Source of the DNA: Breznakibacter xylanolyticus
Lineage (GTDB): Bacteria; Bacteroidota; Bacteroidia; Bacteroidales; Marinilabiliaceae
DNA: 64,000 nt
Reading direction: 5' to 3'
NCBI RefSeq assembly: GCF_003254275.1
Contig: NZ_QKZK01000004.1
Span: forward strand, 124,001 to 188,000
In this document: positions 17,655 through 28,000 of the stretch, in pieces
How positions within the stretch are numbered: the stretch's first letter is position 1
Layout of the letters: every line of letters starts with the position of its first letter
The notes under the pieces: generated by a model
Databases searched by the model: none
Seen by the model: the letters and a program-made list of their open reading frames with translations, nothing else
What the model was told of the DNA's origin: nothing
Position numbers and translations under genes: made by a program

Positions 17655-20600
17655 TTATTTCACTTCTACCCATTGCCCGGTGTTGCGGGCATTGACGGTA
17701 TGGTCGTACATGGCCTCGCAGTTGGCGGCAGGCAGGTAAAACCGTCCTTTGTAGGTTGCATTAAGGAGTACCACGTAGGTGCTTGTTCGGTTGTTATCCA
17801 GATCGAAATAGGTGTAAACCCTGTCGTCGCGATAGTCACGATAGGTAGGCAGATTGCCTTCGTGCGCCGATTGGATGTTTTCCAGTCGTGTGTTGCGGAT
17901 TTCCCATCCGGAAGGGAAAATTTGCGTGAGTGCAAGGTTTTGATATGCTCCCAATAACCCGGGGTTCGATATCCTGACAATGGCCTTGAAGTCGGTACCT
18001 TGTTGTATTTGATCTATTTCAATGGCATCGCCATCCATGTCGGTGTACGACACGCTCATGCGTAGATTCGATTCCGAAGCCGTTTCTTCACCTATGGCCG
18101 GCACCCCATGCATGGTCACGCGGGCATAAATGACTTTTTTAGACGGGTTGGTGACCGTTACTTGGCCGTTGAGTGCTTTGCCAATGACCAATGAGTCTTG
18201 ACGAACCGATTTTTGGACTGTAAATGACCCTTGTTTTTTTCCGTTATGGCTCCATTCAAACTTTAATGGTTCGTTGCCCGATGTTTTACCTGCAAAACGG
18301 CTTAGAGCGATAAGTCCGTATGCAGTGGTTTGTGTACTCATCCAGTTTTGTGAGCTCATGGCTTTTGATAGTTTTACCACCAAAGGCATGGCTTTTTCGT
18401 GATGGTTGAGCAATGTCAGCGTTTCAATAATCATGGCATCGTTACGGTCGGGTGAGCCGTAGGTGTAATCCGATACTGCTTTAGTCGATTCATGGTCGGT
18501 ACTGATGTTTTCAATCATTTTTGATGCGGCATCCTGCTGACCGGCCAGTGCATACGCAGCTGCCAGTCGCCATTTGGCGTTAATTGACAGGTTTTTTTCA
18601 TTGCGTAATCTGTTCATTGAGCTCAAATCCGATTCTCCCGCCAAAGCCAGCGTGTAAAGACGATATGCCTGGCTGAAATGACTCATATGATTGCTGCCCG
18701 ATGCCTGACGTGCCATTTTCTTCTGGAATTTCACCCACTCTTTTTTCCAACCATTGGGTAGCAGGTAGCCTTTCTTTTCGGCTTCGAGGTAAAAGTGGCC
18801 GGCATATGAAGTACCCCAGTCATCGCTACTGTTGTTACTCGGCCAGTAGCCAAAACCGCCATCGCTGTTGATGAATTGTTTGAGGCGGTTGATGCCGGCG
18901 CGAATGTTTTGTTCGGCACGTTTGGCCGTTTCGGGTGTCAGCTCCATTACGTCACTCAGAAACAATTGAGGAAAGACGCCCGAGGTGGTTTGTTCTACAC
19001 AGCCGTGTGGATATGCCAGAAGGTATTTCAGGCGTCGACCAAAGTCGACAGGCGGGATGCCCGATACTTCGAGCACCCCATGGTTGGTGCCTGCCATCCC
19101 CGGGAGTGTGTAGTCGAGGGTGACTGATGCGCCGGCGGGGATGGTTTTTTCCACAAAGGTGTACACAGGCGGGTTTGGATTGCGTATCGCTATGTCGATG
19201 ACATCAACAGCGTCGTCACCGGCTGCCGATGCCTTGATGGTTACTTTTGCCGCACCAATTTGTTCTTTAACTTTCAGGTTGAATGTAACCACTTTGTCTC
19301 CAGGGCGGTCAAAGGCCACTTTGGTGGATGATTCGCCAATAATTTCAAGGGGACCCGAAATCTCTAATTTGACATTTACATTTTTGACGTTGTCTTTCAT
19401 GGCAAATACGGTGACGGGCAGGGCTACCGTTTCGCCCGGGCCAAGCACCCTGGGTAACGTGGCCAGCACCATGACCGGTTTTCGAACCGGGGTGGCCTTT
19501 TCTGCTTTTCCGTAACTTCCTTGATGAGAGGCTACAACCATGGTTCGTACCGAGCCCACGTATTGGGGCATGGTAAACGTATGAACACCTGTTTTGCCTT
19601 TTTCAAGCACAAAGGGTCCCATGAATTTGACCATGGGTTTAAAGCGATTGGTTTTGTCGCCACCCTTACGGCCATCCAAATCGTCGCCCCCGCCAATGCT
19701 GAAGGCTTTTTCGATGCGCCCGCCGTAGGCTCCTGTGACCAGGTCGTAGAGATCCCAAGTGCGCACGCCCAGTGCTTCGCGGGCATAGAAGAGGTTCCAG
19801 GGGTCGGGCGTGGTAAATCGGGTCAGGTCAAGCAATCCTTCATCGACCACGGCCACTGTGTACACCATTTTTTGATCCGTTGATTCTTTGACGCGGATGG
19901 TGGTGGTTTTGCCGGGTTGTAATTCGTCGGCCATGTCAATGACCGGTTCTAATCGGGTTTTGGGGTCTTCCACCATGATGGGGATCACACCATAAAGACG
20001 GATGGGCAGGTTGTTGACGGTTTGTAGATGTGGTTGCAGCAGTGTGATGTGTGCATACACGTTGGGCGCCATGTCGGGTGTGGCTTCGAAGGTGACGTTG
20101 GTCACTCCTTTTTGGGTTTCTACCCACCAGGCCTTCAATACGCGTGAACCCGATTCGATGCTTACCAAGGCACGACCCACACCGGGCGATGGGAATGTGA
20201 GGGTCACATTTTCGCCCGTGGCATACTTGTCCTTATCGGCGTTGAACGTGAGCATGGCAGCATCCTGTGGATTGGCCGATGGCTTCAAAGCCCATCCCGG
20301 CCAGTCAACGTAAACGGTTTTGGCGCAAGCGTGTCCTCCTTCGGTGTCGATGACGCGAATGAGGTATCTGCCCCAATCGGGGTATTTTATGGAGAAATTG
20401 AATTTCCCATTCCCATTGGTGGTGTTGAACGATCCTGATGTGATGAGGTTTTGATATTCGCTGCCTGAGTAACGTGTCAGGTCGTTTTCTGATGATTCCC
20501 ACCACCATCGCCACTCTATTTTATAAACAAAATATTTCACATTGCGACGGCTAACCGCGTTACCATCGGCATCAACCGTGACGACATGGCAGGTGTGGGT

Positions 20601-23195
20601 GGTGTCGGTGAGTAGCATGCCGCGACGGTCGCCTTTGGGAACTCGCAAGCCTACGAAGCTTTTGTATGGAGCGTATTTAATGTTAAAACGATCCACACTA
20701 AAGTCGCCGCCCTCTTCGTACACGCGCGTGAGGAAGGCTGCGTTAAGCATGCCGGGTGCTTGCTCTGACGTCTGAAGGTTGCCCGTAATATTTGCTTGTC
20801 CCAGGTCGTTTAATCGGCCATCGAAAATATTGATTTCTTCGGGTTGAAAACTGCGGGTAGGGTCATCAAAATGATAATCGGGGTAAGCCTTAAAGCTGGT
20901 TTTGGTGCTATTGAGGGTCACCAAAACATTGGCATTGAGGTTTTGGGCAATGGCTCCGTGAAGCCACTTCGAAGTCAGGGTTGAAGAGAGGGATTCTCCT
21001 TTTTTGATCATCTCTTTCCCGAAATCGAGCTCTATTTTAAGGCGGTTGGGTTTGACGGTTTCTACGCGCAGCGGTTGCTCAAACGACGTGCCGCCCACTA
21101 ACACCCTGCAGGTCCACGTTCCCGTGGGAGCTGTTTCGGTGGTGGTGGCAATAAAGCGGTAGTGGTTGTGTTCGTTGATTTGTGCCACTTGCCGCGAAAC
21201 CATTTGACCGTGGGGATTTAGTAATTCAAACACCAATGGATGACCGGCGGGGATTTTTTTGAGTTTGTCTTCAAGGATGAATCCCAAAAATAGAGTGTCG
21301 CCAGGTCGCCACACACCCCGTTCGCCGTATATGAAACCTTTGAGGCCTTTATCAATGGTTTGTCCTGATATGTCGAAACGGCTCAGTGAGAGGGCAGAAC
21401 CATCATCGAGGCGCAGATAGCCTCGTTCTTTTTCTTTTTTAGCGATGAGCAGATAAGGTTTGCGTGACACATCTATGCGAGCCAGACCGTCGGACCCACT
21501 TTGTGCTTTGCCGATAATTTGGTTTTGGTAATCAAGGATTTCTAATTCAACATTGGCCATTGGCTCGGTGCTGCGAATGTCCGAAACGGCCACCATGATT
21601 TCCTTGTTGGTACCGCCCTTTGCCACCAACCCGATGTTTGAAGCCAGGATGTTACGGCTTACGGACTTGTTTCTGTAATACATCGACTTACATGGGTTGT
21701 CGCGGTCTTCCCAGCTATCATAGTCGTTGTAATCACCATCTTCGGTATAATCCCAGTTGCTATATGAGTAAGCCGATGGTGTGTCCCAATAGGCGATGTC
21801 ACCTTCGGTAATGCCTTCGTCTTTGATTTCGGCAGCGGGCTCATTTTCTTCACCTTCGCATGGGTAAATGGCAAATTCTTTTTTCATGTTCAGCACCACG
21901 CGGTAGATGGCTCCGGGTTCCGGCTGAATCAGGTTGGCCAAATCGAGTGAAAAAGTATTCCAACGTGTGGGATCGATGGTTTTGTCCTGATCTAACAGGA
22001 TGATTTTCTTCAGCACCAGTCGTCCTGCTCTGCGCAGTTGGTCTTCTCCGTCCATGGTGTTGATTTGTAGAAACGACGCCACATTGTTTTCGAATATCTT
22101 GATGATGTTCACTTCAATGGCTCGCAGACTCACCGTGCGGAATGGTAAGATGAGACCTTGCGAATTGGGAAGGATGGTTCCTTTACCGATGAACTCCATT
22201 TGTGGCATGAGTGCCTCAAATGCCAAGTCGAAAGCTTGTCGGTTTTTCATTTCGTAAGTCAAAATATTCTTGATGCCCGGCGACGCAATGAGTTGAGCGT
22301 GTCCCTGAATGCGGCTGTTGAGATATATTGTCACCAGGTTGGCATCAATTTCGTATCGAAGGTTCTCCTGGTTTTCAATGTCCAGCAATCCATCGAGGCT
22401 TTGTGACGAGAGCAACGGGTCGGAGAATTGCACAATGACCTTTTGTGTAGGCTGTTGTTCTACCGTGACGTTCATAATTTTAAAGTCGCCCAAGGCTGGC
22501 ACTTCAATTTCTTCGCTTCCTTTGATGTCGACATCAATGGGGCTACCATCCCATTCAATGGTGATGCTTCCGGCTGCGTCTTGCCGGCTAATGCCATGTG
22601 CCGTAAAATAGTGCTGTTGTTCTATGGATTGATGTTCCCAGGTCAGGTCAAGTGTTTGACCGTTTTGTGTGACCGTGACAATTTTCTCAATTTGAGTGGC
22701 ATCTTCATGATCGGCGAAAATCAGTTTGCCGGTAAAGAGGTTTAATTTTAAGTCGGTTAGCACTTCGGGGCGCAAATTGACGGCCTCAAATTTGAAGTTT
22801 TGCGGCATTACATCAAACGTAAAATCAAAGGTGCCCTCTTCATCGGGGAAAATTTTGGCCATTTTGAGCGAGACCTCAAAATGTTGTCCGGAGGGGAGTT
22901 TTTTTTCGGGTTGCAGAACCAGCGTTTGGTTGTCTTCCCAATACATTTTCCCGTTTACCGATGGCGAAATGCTCATTAACGAAGGGGAGGCTTCTTTGCC
23001 CGGCTCGGCTTCGGGGACACTCTGTTCGAATATCACCCGGATGGCCGTTTGGTTGCTGACGGTACCGGATGTAAAGGCCACAATTTTTTCGTGGTAAGCC
23101 ACTACGTTGTCGCTTTTTTGTTGACGGCAACTGCACGAGGGCGTGGCCAACATGGCTGCAATCGCCATCAGGAGGATGGTGAAGTGTTTAATCAT
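17655..23195 (-). CDS. Bacterial alpha-2-macroglobulin family lipoprotein
   Basis: A 1846-aa envelope protein of the YfhM/MagD type. The N-terminal hydrophobic segment ends in P-S-C-S-C, a plausible lipoprotein cleavage site. MG-type beta-sandwich domains fill the first two thirds. The reactive thioester motif is intact as G-C-V-E-Q near residue 1395, followed by an alpha/alpha-toroid (about 1400-1680). Family members are periplasmic protease traps thought to guard the cell when the wall is breached, in partnership with PbpC. Here pbpC lies about 9 kb away on the same strand rather than next door. A terminator-like hairpin sits 28 bp upstream of the start. Confidence 0.93.
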   Translation of the reverse strand: MIKHFTILLMAIAAMLATPSCSCRQQKSDNVVAYHEKIVAFTSGTVSNQTAIRVIFEQSVPEAEPGKEASPSLMSISPSVNGKMYWEDNQTLVLQPEKKLPSGQHFEVSLKMAKIFPDEEGTFDFTFDVMPQNFKFEAVNLRPEVLTDLKLNLFTGKLIFADHEDATQIEKIVTVTQNGQTLDLTWEHQSIEQQHYFTAHGISRQDAAGSITIEWDGSPIDVDIKGSEEIEVPALGDFKIMNVTVEQQPTQKVIVQFSDPLLSSQSLDGLLDIENQENLRYEIDANLVTIYLNSRIQGHAQLIASPGIKNILTYEMKNRQAFDLAFEALMPQMEFIGKGTILPNSQGLILPFRTVSLRAIEVNIIKIFENNVASFLQINTMDGEDQLRRAGRLVLKKIILLDQDKTIDPTRWNTFSLDLANLIQPEPGAIYRVVLNMKKEFAIYPCEGEENEPAAEIKDEGITEGDIAYWDTPSAYSYSNWDYTEDGDYNDYDSWEDRDNPCKSMYYRNKSVSRNILASNIGLVAKGGTNKEIMVAVSDIRSTEPMANVELEILDYQNQIIGKAQSGSDGLARIDVSRKPYLLIAKKEKERGYLRLDDGSALSLSRFDISGQTIDKGLKGFIYGERGVWRPGDTLFLGFILEDKLKKIPAGHPLVFELLNPHGQMVSRQVAQINEHNHYRFIATTTETAPTGTWTCRVLVGGTSFEQPLRVETVKPNRLKIELDFGKEMIKKGESLSSTLTSKWLHGAIAQNLNANVLVTLNSTKTSFKAYPDYHFDDPTRSFQPEEINIFDGRLNDLGQANITGNLQTSEQAPGMLNAAFLTRVYEEGGDFSVDRFNIKYAPYKSFVGLRVPKGDRRGMLLTDTTHTCHVVTVDADGNAVSRRNVKYFVYKIEWRWWWESSENDLTRYSGSEYQNLITSGSFNTTNGNGKFNFSIKYPDWGRYLIRVIDTEGGHACAKTVYVDWPGWALKPSANPQDAAMLTFNADKDKYATGENVTLTFPSPGVGRALVSIESGSRVLKAWWVETQKGVTNVTFEATPDMAPNVYAHITLLQPHLQTVNNLPIRLYGVIPIMVEDPKTRLEPVIDMADELQPGKTTTIRVKESTDQKMVYTVAVVDEGLLDLTRFTTPDPWNLFYAREALGVRTWDLYDLVTGAYGGRIEKAFSIGGGDDLDGRKGGDKTNRFKPMVKFMGPFVLEKGKTGVHTFTMPQYVGSVRTMVVASHQGSYGKAEKATPVRKPVMVLATLPRVLGPGETVALPVTVFAMKDNVKNVNVKLEISGPLEIIGESSTKVAFDRPGDKVVTFNLKVKEQIGAAKVTIKASAAGDDAVDVIDIAIRNPNPPVYTFVEKTIPAGASVTLDYTLPGMAGTNHGVLEVSGIPPVDFGRRLKYLLAYPHGCVEQTTSGVFPQLFLSDVMELTPETAKRAEQNIRAGINRLKQFINSDGGFGYWPSNNSSDDWGTSYAGHFYLEAEKKGYLLPNGWKKEWVKFQKKMARQASGSNHMSHFSQAYRLYTLALAGESDLSSMNRLRNEKNLSINAKWRLAAAYALAGQQDAASKMIENISTDHESTKAVSDYTYGSPDRNDAMIIETLTLLNHHEKAMPLVVKLSKAMSSQNWMSTQTTAYGLIALSRFAGKTSGNEPLKFEWSHNGKKQGSFTVQKSVRQDSLVIGKALNGQVTVTNPSKKVIYARVTMHGVPAIGEETASESNLRMSVSYTDMDGDAIEIDQIQQGTDFKAIVRISNPGLLGAYQNLALTQIFPSGWEIRNTRLENIQSAHEGNLPTYRDYRDDRVYTYFDLDNNRTSTYVVLLNATYKGRFYLPAANCEAMYDHTVNARNTGQWVEVK

Positions 23196-23222
23196 AAAAT
23201 AATGTCTTAAAAGTTGGGTTTA

Positions 23223-23256
23223 TAAAAAACAGAATGACAATTTATACAACATTCTG
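23223..23256 (-). terminator. Hairpin with T-tract between the LytTR and alpha-2-macroglobulin genes
   Basis: On the minus strand a 7-bp stem (CAGAATG with CATTCTG) around a 13-nt loop is followed by six Ts. It is about 95 bp after the LytTR stop and ends 28 bp before the alpha-2-macroglobulin start, so it could act as terminator or attenuator. I find no TAnnTTTG box between it and the gene. Confidence 0.6.
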
Positions 23257-23351
23257 CAATTGAGAGCTTTTTTGTTGAAAAAAATATTGATTGACTTCTT
23301 TGTTAAGTTTTCTCAATCGTATCGGATGAAGCCAATGACATAACATCCCCA

Positions 23352-24242
23352 TTATAAATGGCCGAATGCCTGCATGATATCCTGCATATAAGTTTTTGAA
23401 ACAGGTATTTCAATGGGCGGGGTGGTGTCCAGTTCCAGAATGAGGCCGTCTTTGTCTTTACGGACCAGTTTTACCTTGTCAATGTTGACCATGTAGGAGC
23501 GATGACACCGAACGATGGATTTCTCAGAAAATTCATCCTCCAGCTTCTTAAGTGTGTTGCGTAAAAGAAATTTTGATGGCTTGTTAGGGGTATGATAATA
23601 GATGGTTACATAATTGTCGCTCCCTTGCAGGTATAGTAAGTCGTTTGTTTTGAGAGAAATGCGTAAAGTCCCTTTGTCGTCTTTAAAAGGAACCATTAGG
23701 TTGGTCGTCGTTGGGTCGGGTTGTTGGGTGAGTGCTTGAAGTTGTTTGTCTTTATCTCGCCACGACAAATAGAGCCACATCAGGCCATAGGGGATGATGA
23801 GAACCAGGGTGGTGTTGAGCAACGATTTGCGGAAAGCCAATAAAACCGGGCGTGGTTCGGGGACAAAAAAATATTCGTAGAACGTGTAAAAAAGTGCCAT
23901 GCTCAATATTTCAACTCCGACCCATTGAATGTAATGAAGTGTGCTGAGTTGAGCCCCTTTCTTAACCTTACTGTACATAATCATCCGACTGATAACCACC
24001 ACGAGAACGCCCGTGAGAATGATGGCACTCGACATAAAAATCAATTCACGTTCTTTGTTTCCCGATAAGAACCCCATCAGTCCCAGTTTTTCCCAGTTGG
24101 GGTTGATTCTCAAAAAGGTGCGGATGCCAAATGGTGCGTAAATATTGACAAATACCAACGCGAAAGCAGCCGTGAAAAGAATCAATCGGGTGATGTTCTT
24201 TTTTTCGGTTAGATACGAGGGCAATTTCTGGCTTAAATCCAT
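23352..24242 (-). CDS. Membrane-anchored LytTR-type DNA-binding regulator
   Basis: A 296-aa protein. Four hydrophobic helices occupy residues about 18-165 (for example L-I-L-F-T-A-A-F-A-L-V-F-V and I-I-L-T-G-V-L-V-V-V-I). A LytTR domain follows at about 190-294, recognised by L-L-Y-L-Q-G-S-D-N-Y-V-T-I-Y-Y and by C-H-R-S-Y-M-V-N. There is no receiver domain, so the membrane part probably senses the signal itself or meets a partner kinase. It lies just upstream of the alpha-2-macroglobulin gene on the same strand, which makes that gene a candidate target. That link is inference. Confidence 0.88.
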   Translation of the reverse strand: MDLSQKLPSYLTEKKNITRLILFTAAFALVFVNIYAPFGIRTFLRINPNWEKLGLMGFLSGNKERELIFMSSAIILTGVLVVVISRMIMYSKVKKGAQLSTLHYIQWVGVEILSMALFYTFYEYFFVPEPRPVLLAFRKSLLNTTLVLIIPYGLMWLYLSWRDKDKQLQALTQQPDPTTTNLMVPFKDDKGTLRISLKTNDLLYLQGSDNYVTIYYHTPNKPSKFLLRNTLKKLEDEFSEKSIVRCHRSYMVNIDKVKLVRKDKDGLILELDTTPPIEIPVSKTYMQDIMQAFGHL

Positions 24243-24405
24243 TCGCGATGTTGGTTTTTTAAAATGGATTGTAAAATTAACAAATAAAAAGTCGCATCAA
24301 AGCCCTTGTTTGTGAAATTGTGAGTCGGCGATTTCACCCCAAAATGTCAGTTTTTGCCCCTAAATACGTTCTATTACCCCAGATAGCAGGTGTCAATCCC
24401 AATAA

Positions 24406-24616
24406 TTTGGTATTAAGGTCGCGGTTTCTTTTCTTTGAATTGTGTTTTCAATCACGCATCTTTTTTTATGTGATGATTGTTCATCGTGATCAGCGTCATT
24501 TTTCAAAGTTTTTAATTAAAATGTTTGATTAATTGATTGCAGATAACTTCAACAGACTTAATACCTAAGTGATTGTTCATATTCTTCAGTAAGGGGCAAC
24601 GGCCCCTTTTTTTATG
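24406..24616 (+). ncRNA. Candidate small RNA with its own promoter and terminator
   Basis: TTTG at 24406-24409 is followed after 20 nt by TTTCTTTG (24430-24437), one mismatch from TAnnTTTG, so initiation would be near 24444. A plus-strand terminator follows at 24591-24612: a 7-bp stem AAGGGGC/GCCCCTT with a 4-nt loop and a run of Ts. Both flanking genes are on the minus strand, so this terminator has no obvious coding gene. The transcript would be about 165-170 nt. It contains the near-repeat TGATTGTTCAT twice and a 19-codon ORF that is probably fortuitous. Confidence 0.4.
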
Positions 24617-24664
24617 CCTTTATGTTTGAAGTCACTTGTGAAGTGGTGTTTTGAATTCAGCATC

Positions 24665-24731
24665 CAATGTCGTTTAGTTATGCCCAACGCTCCTGCTTAT
24701 CGCCCTTTCATGGCTTAACTTAACGACATCG
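24665..24731. repeat. Inverted-repeat unit 1 (CAATGTCGTTTAGTTA arms)
   Basis: The left arm CAATGTCGTTTAGTTA (24665-24680) and the right arm CTTAACTTAACGACAT (24714-24729) are near-complementary, with 33 bp between them. Both arms recur exactly in unit 2. Confidence 0.7.
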
Positions 24732-24837
24732 TTTCAGTATCTCATGAATGATTTTGTCTAATTCTTAACTGAAGTATTTGTGGTTCGGATTCATTGTAAT
24801 CGCCATGTGACAGACTTTTCATTTTGCAATCGTATAT

Positions 24838-25002
24838 CAATGTCGTTTAGTTAGTGACAATCGAATAAAAGACAAGGAGAATTTTAGACATCAGACAGAT
24901 AGATTAGACTGTGAAGACGAAGAAAACAGATCTAAATATCTTTCCTTATCTCATCATCTGTCTCATAGTCTTGCGTCTTCTTCTCTTAACTTAACGACAT
25001 TG
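24838..25002. repeat. Inverted-repeat unit 2 (same arms, longer interior)
   Basis: The arms at 24838-24853 and 24985-25000 are identical to those of unit 1. Extended to 25002 they are complementary at 15 of 16 positions. The interior of about 131 bp is unrelated to that of unit 1 and rich in AGACA- and TCTTC-like words. Confidence 0.7.
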
Positions 25003-25018
25003 AATCGAATATCAAAAT

Positions 25019-25056
25019 AAAAAAGCCCCGTCATGAGATGGTAGGACTTTTTTATT
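25019..25056 (-). terminator. Terminator of the PreP-like M16 gene
   Basis: On the minus strand AAAAAAGTCC pairs with GGGGCTTTTTT, allowing G-T pairs, and a T-run follows, 14 bp after the gene's stop. Confidence 0.6.
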
Positions 25057-25069
25057 TAGTATTAAACTT

Positions 25070-28000
25070 TTACTGTAAGCTAATGCAGATTTTAAACAGT
25101 GATTCAGTTTCTTTAATTTTTTCATCGTTACCATACACACACCAAGTCTTTTGATCGAGGATGTCTTTCACCATCTTGCTCAATTGCTTTAAGTCATTAG
25201 GTGTAGTATTCAGAATTTCTGTTCGTTCATTTTGAACCATTTCGCTGGAAACTCTCGTGAAATGGTTGTAAAATGCTTCATCTCCTTTTTCTGAAGGTGT
25301 TTTTGGTCTGTCGATGCGCGAAATGGTTCCGATGATGAATCGGGTCATGGCTGTGCTGTCGAGACTCAGTGAGTCGAGGTAAGCATCGATGCCGGCATAG
25401 TTATCGAGGGTCTCTTTCAAGTTGGGATCGCGATATGATGCAAAATATGCATTTCCCGAAGGATCGAAACGGCTGAATCCGCCATAGGCGCCACCAATAA
25501 CTCGTATTTTGGTTTGCAAATAGTCTGTCGATAGCAGTTGGTCAAGAACTCTGATTTTTCCGTTCCACTCGTAACCCAGTTTCTTAAAATTGGCTCCTTG
25601 CAGCACAAATTGCACTTTGGAAGGGGTCATGATACCCTCATTTTTTGCAAGTGGTTCAAAAATCCATTGCTGGGGCTTGTTGGCTGCAACGGGTAATATG
25701 GCCGTAAAATGGTTCAGTGCGGGAACCACCATTTTGGTGTAATCATCTGCAGTACATGTGAATCCTACAGTTAGATGAGTGCGATTAAATAATTTATTTA
25801 CAAGTTCTTGCAGCTTTAATGTCACCTCGTTTTTTTGTTGATCGAACTTGGCTGTCAGGTCGTTTAAAAAGCGGTAATATTCCAAGCCACCGCGCAGTTC
25901 GGCGAACATTCCCTGATTGGAGTGATACGAGTATAAACGGGTGAGAGCCACGTTCATGCCATTTTGCTTCATCCGCAAATCCAGTTGAGACTGATGGCGC
26001 GATAGCAATTCTTTCATTCGTACATGGTCATCGAATTTTGAATGCAATAAAATTTCTTCAATCAGGTCGAAAAGGGCAGGGGAGTTGTTATGCAATATTT
26101 TGGCCGAGACTTCAAATTTAGGCTGCAATTGGTCGTCGGAGCGATCCTTCATAAAACCGGTGAGGGTGGTGTTGAAACCGCCGGTTTCTCGGTTCAGCGT
26201 GTTGTCCAAATCTCCATACGTGTATTTGCGCGTAGGCAGTTTGCCCAATAATTCTGAAAGAAGGCGAATGTACGGAATATCTTCTTTGTCGATAACGGTG
26301 GCATCGAAGAATAGGCTGGTGTATATGATTCCGTTGGTGAACTCGTTGCAATGAATGATTTTCACACCTTCTTCTTCTTTTTCAATGGCGCCGTGCCATT
26401 CGCCGGTTTTGCCAATATCCGATAGTTCCAGCATTGGGATTGAGGCCAATGCGGTTGAGTCATCTTCGCGTTGTTGATATTCGATGAGCTCCGTGGTTCT
26501 TTTTACCAGTGAATCTTTTTGTTCTTGGGTCAGGGTACTTGTGTAAGTTGTTAATTCGTCTGTTACCTGACGGTTGAGTTCTGATTGCAGCCCTTTTTGC
26601 GGGTTGAGGGTCAATAGGAGCGAATGGGGGTTGTTGAGAAAGTATTGTTTGATGACCGTTTGCAAATAACCACTTTCGATGCCCTCTTTCAGGTTTTTCA
26701 AATAAGCTTCGTACTCTAACCCTACGTATGGGTTTTGAGCAAACATCCAGTTGCTCATGTTCATAAAAAAGTACATCAGCCCTTTGTGGGGCGTGTCGCC
26801 TTCTCGCAAATTGAATTCCATCCGGTTAATGATACCTTGCAACATGGCGCTGTCAAGGCCATTTTCGGCGACTTTCTTGAGCTCGGCCATTACGATGTCG
26901 TAGAATTTGTCGGCATCATTGGGATTGGCATTTAACACGCGGATTTCAAAAACGTTTTGCTGCATTTCCGACATTGCCGCGCTCACTTCTTGTCCGATTC
27001 CGGCATCGAGTAATGCGCGACGTAGTGGTGCCGACTCTTGGTTGACGAGTGCTTCGGATAACACATCAAGCGCTTTGACCAGAGCCAGATCGGTGTTTTG
27101 TCCTGTAACAAAACTTAAACTCAGGAAGGTTTTGTTTTCAGGCGTTTCGTCATCTGCAAGCGGATAGGGTTTTACTTCGCGTTTCATTTGGGCAAACGGA
27201 GCTTGCATAGGAATGGTGACTTCAGTGGGGCTTTGGGTATATTCCGAAAGGTAAGCCTCATCGATGAATTGTAGCTCCTTATCCAAATCGGCATTGCCAT
27301 ATAATAATATATAGCTGTTGGAGGGATGGTAATATTTACGATGAAAATCAAGAAACTTTTCATACGTCAGTTGAGGAATGGCAGCAGGATGTCCCCCTGA
27401 TTCATGACCATAGGCGTTATCGGGAAACAGGATGCGTTGCTTTTGATATTCGAGTTCGCTGAGGGGGTTTGAATAAACGCCTTTCATCTCGTTGTAAACC
27501 ACTCCTTTGTATTCAACTACGGATGAGGTGTCTTGCATTTCGTGATGCCAACCTTCCTGCATGAAGATTCGCTCGTCAGTGTATATCAATGGGTTAAACA
27601 CCGCATCGAGGTACACATGCATCAGGTTAAAGTAGTCTTTATCGTTCATGCTGGCGACCGGATACACCGTCATGTCGGAACCAGTCATGGCGTTGAGAAA
27701 GGTGTTTAGTGACCCCTGTAGCAGTCGATCGAATGGACTCTTGACCGGAAAGTTTTTAGAGCCGTTTAATACCGAGTGTTCAATGATGTGAGGTGTGCCA
27801 CAATCATCTTCGGGAACGGTTTTAAATGCGATGCCAAAAGTCTTGTTGGCGTCATCGGACATGATTTTAAACAGGCGGGCTCCGCTTTTTTCGTGTTTAA
27901 AATAGAGGCATTCGGCATTCACCTCTTGTACAAATCGTTTTTCAATCAGCTTAAAGCCATGGTAACTCTTTCCGGTCATATATGTTTTGTTTGTGTGGCA

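Larger units (their letters stand above)
24243..25069. other. Long intergenic region with repeats and an orphan terminator
   Basis: The 827 bp hold no convincing ORF; a 70-codon frame at 24320-24532 has no family features. The region contains a plus-strand promoter-like pair and orphan terminator (24406-24616), two inverted-repeat units sharing the same 16-bp arms (24665-24731 and 24838-25002) and the terminator of the M16 gene. Confidence 0.7.

Noticed and set aside
24320-24532. 70-codon plus-strand frame
   Set aside because: No family features, and it would overlap the promoter-like pair of the candidate RNA; composition looks non-coding.
24665-25002. CRISPR array
   Set aside because: Only two copies of each arm, in inverted arrangement with unequal spacing, and no cas genes.
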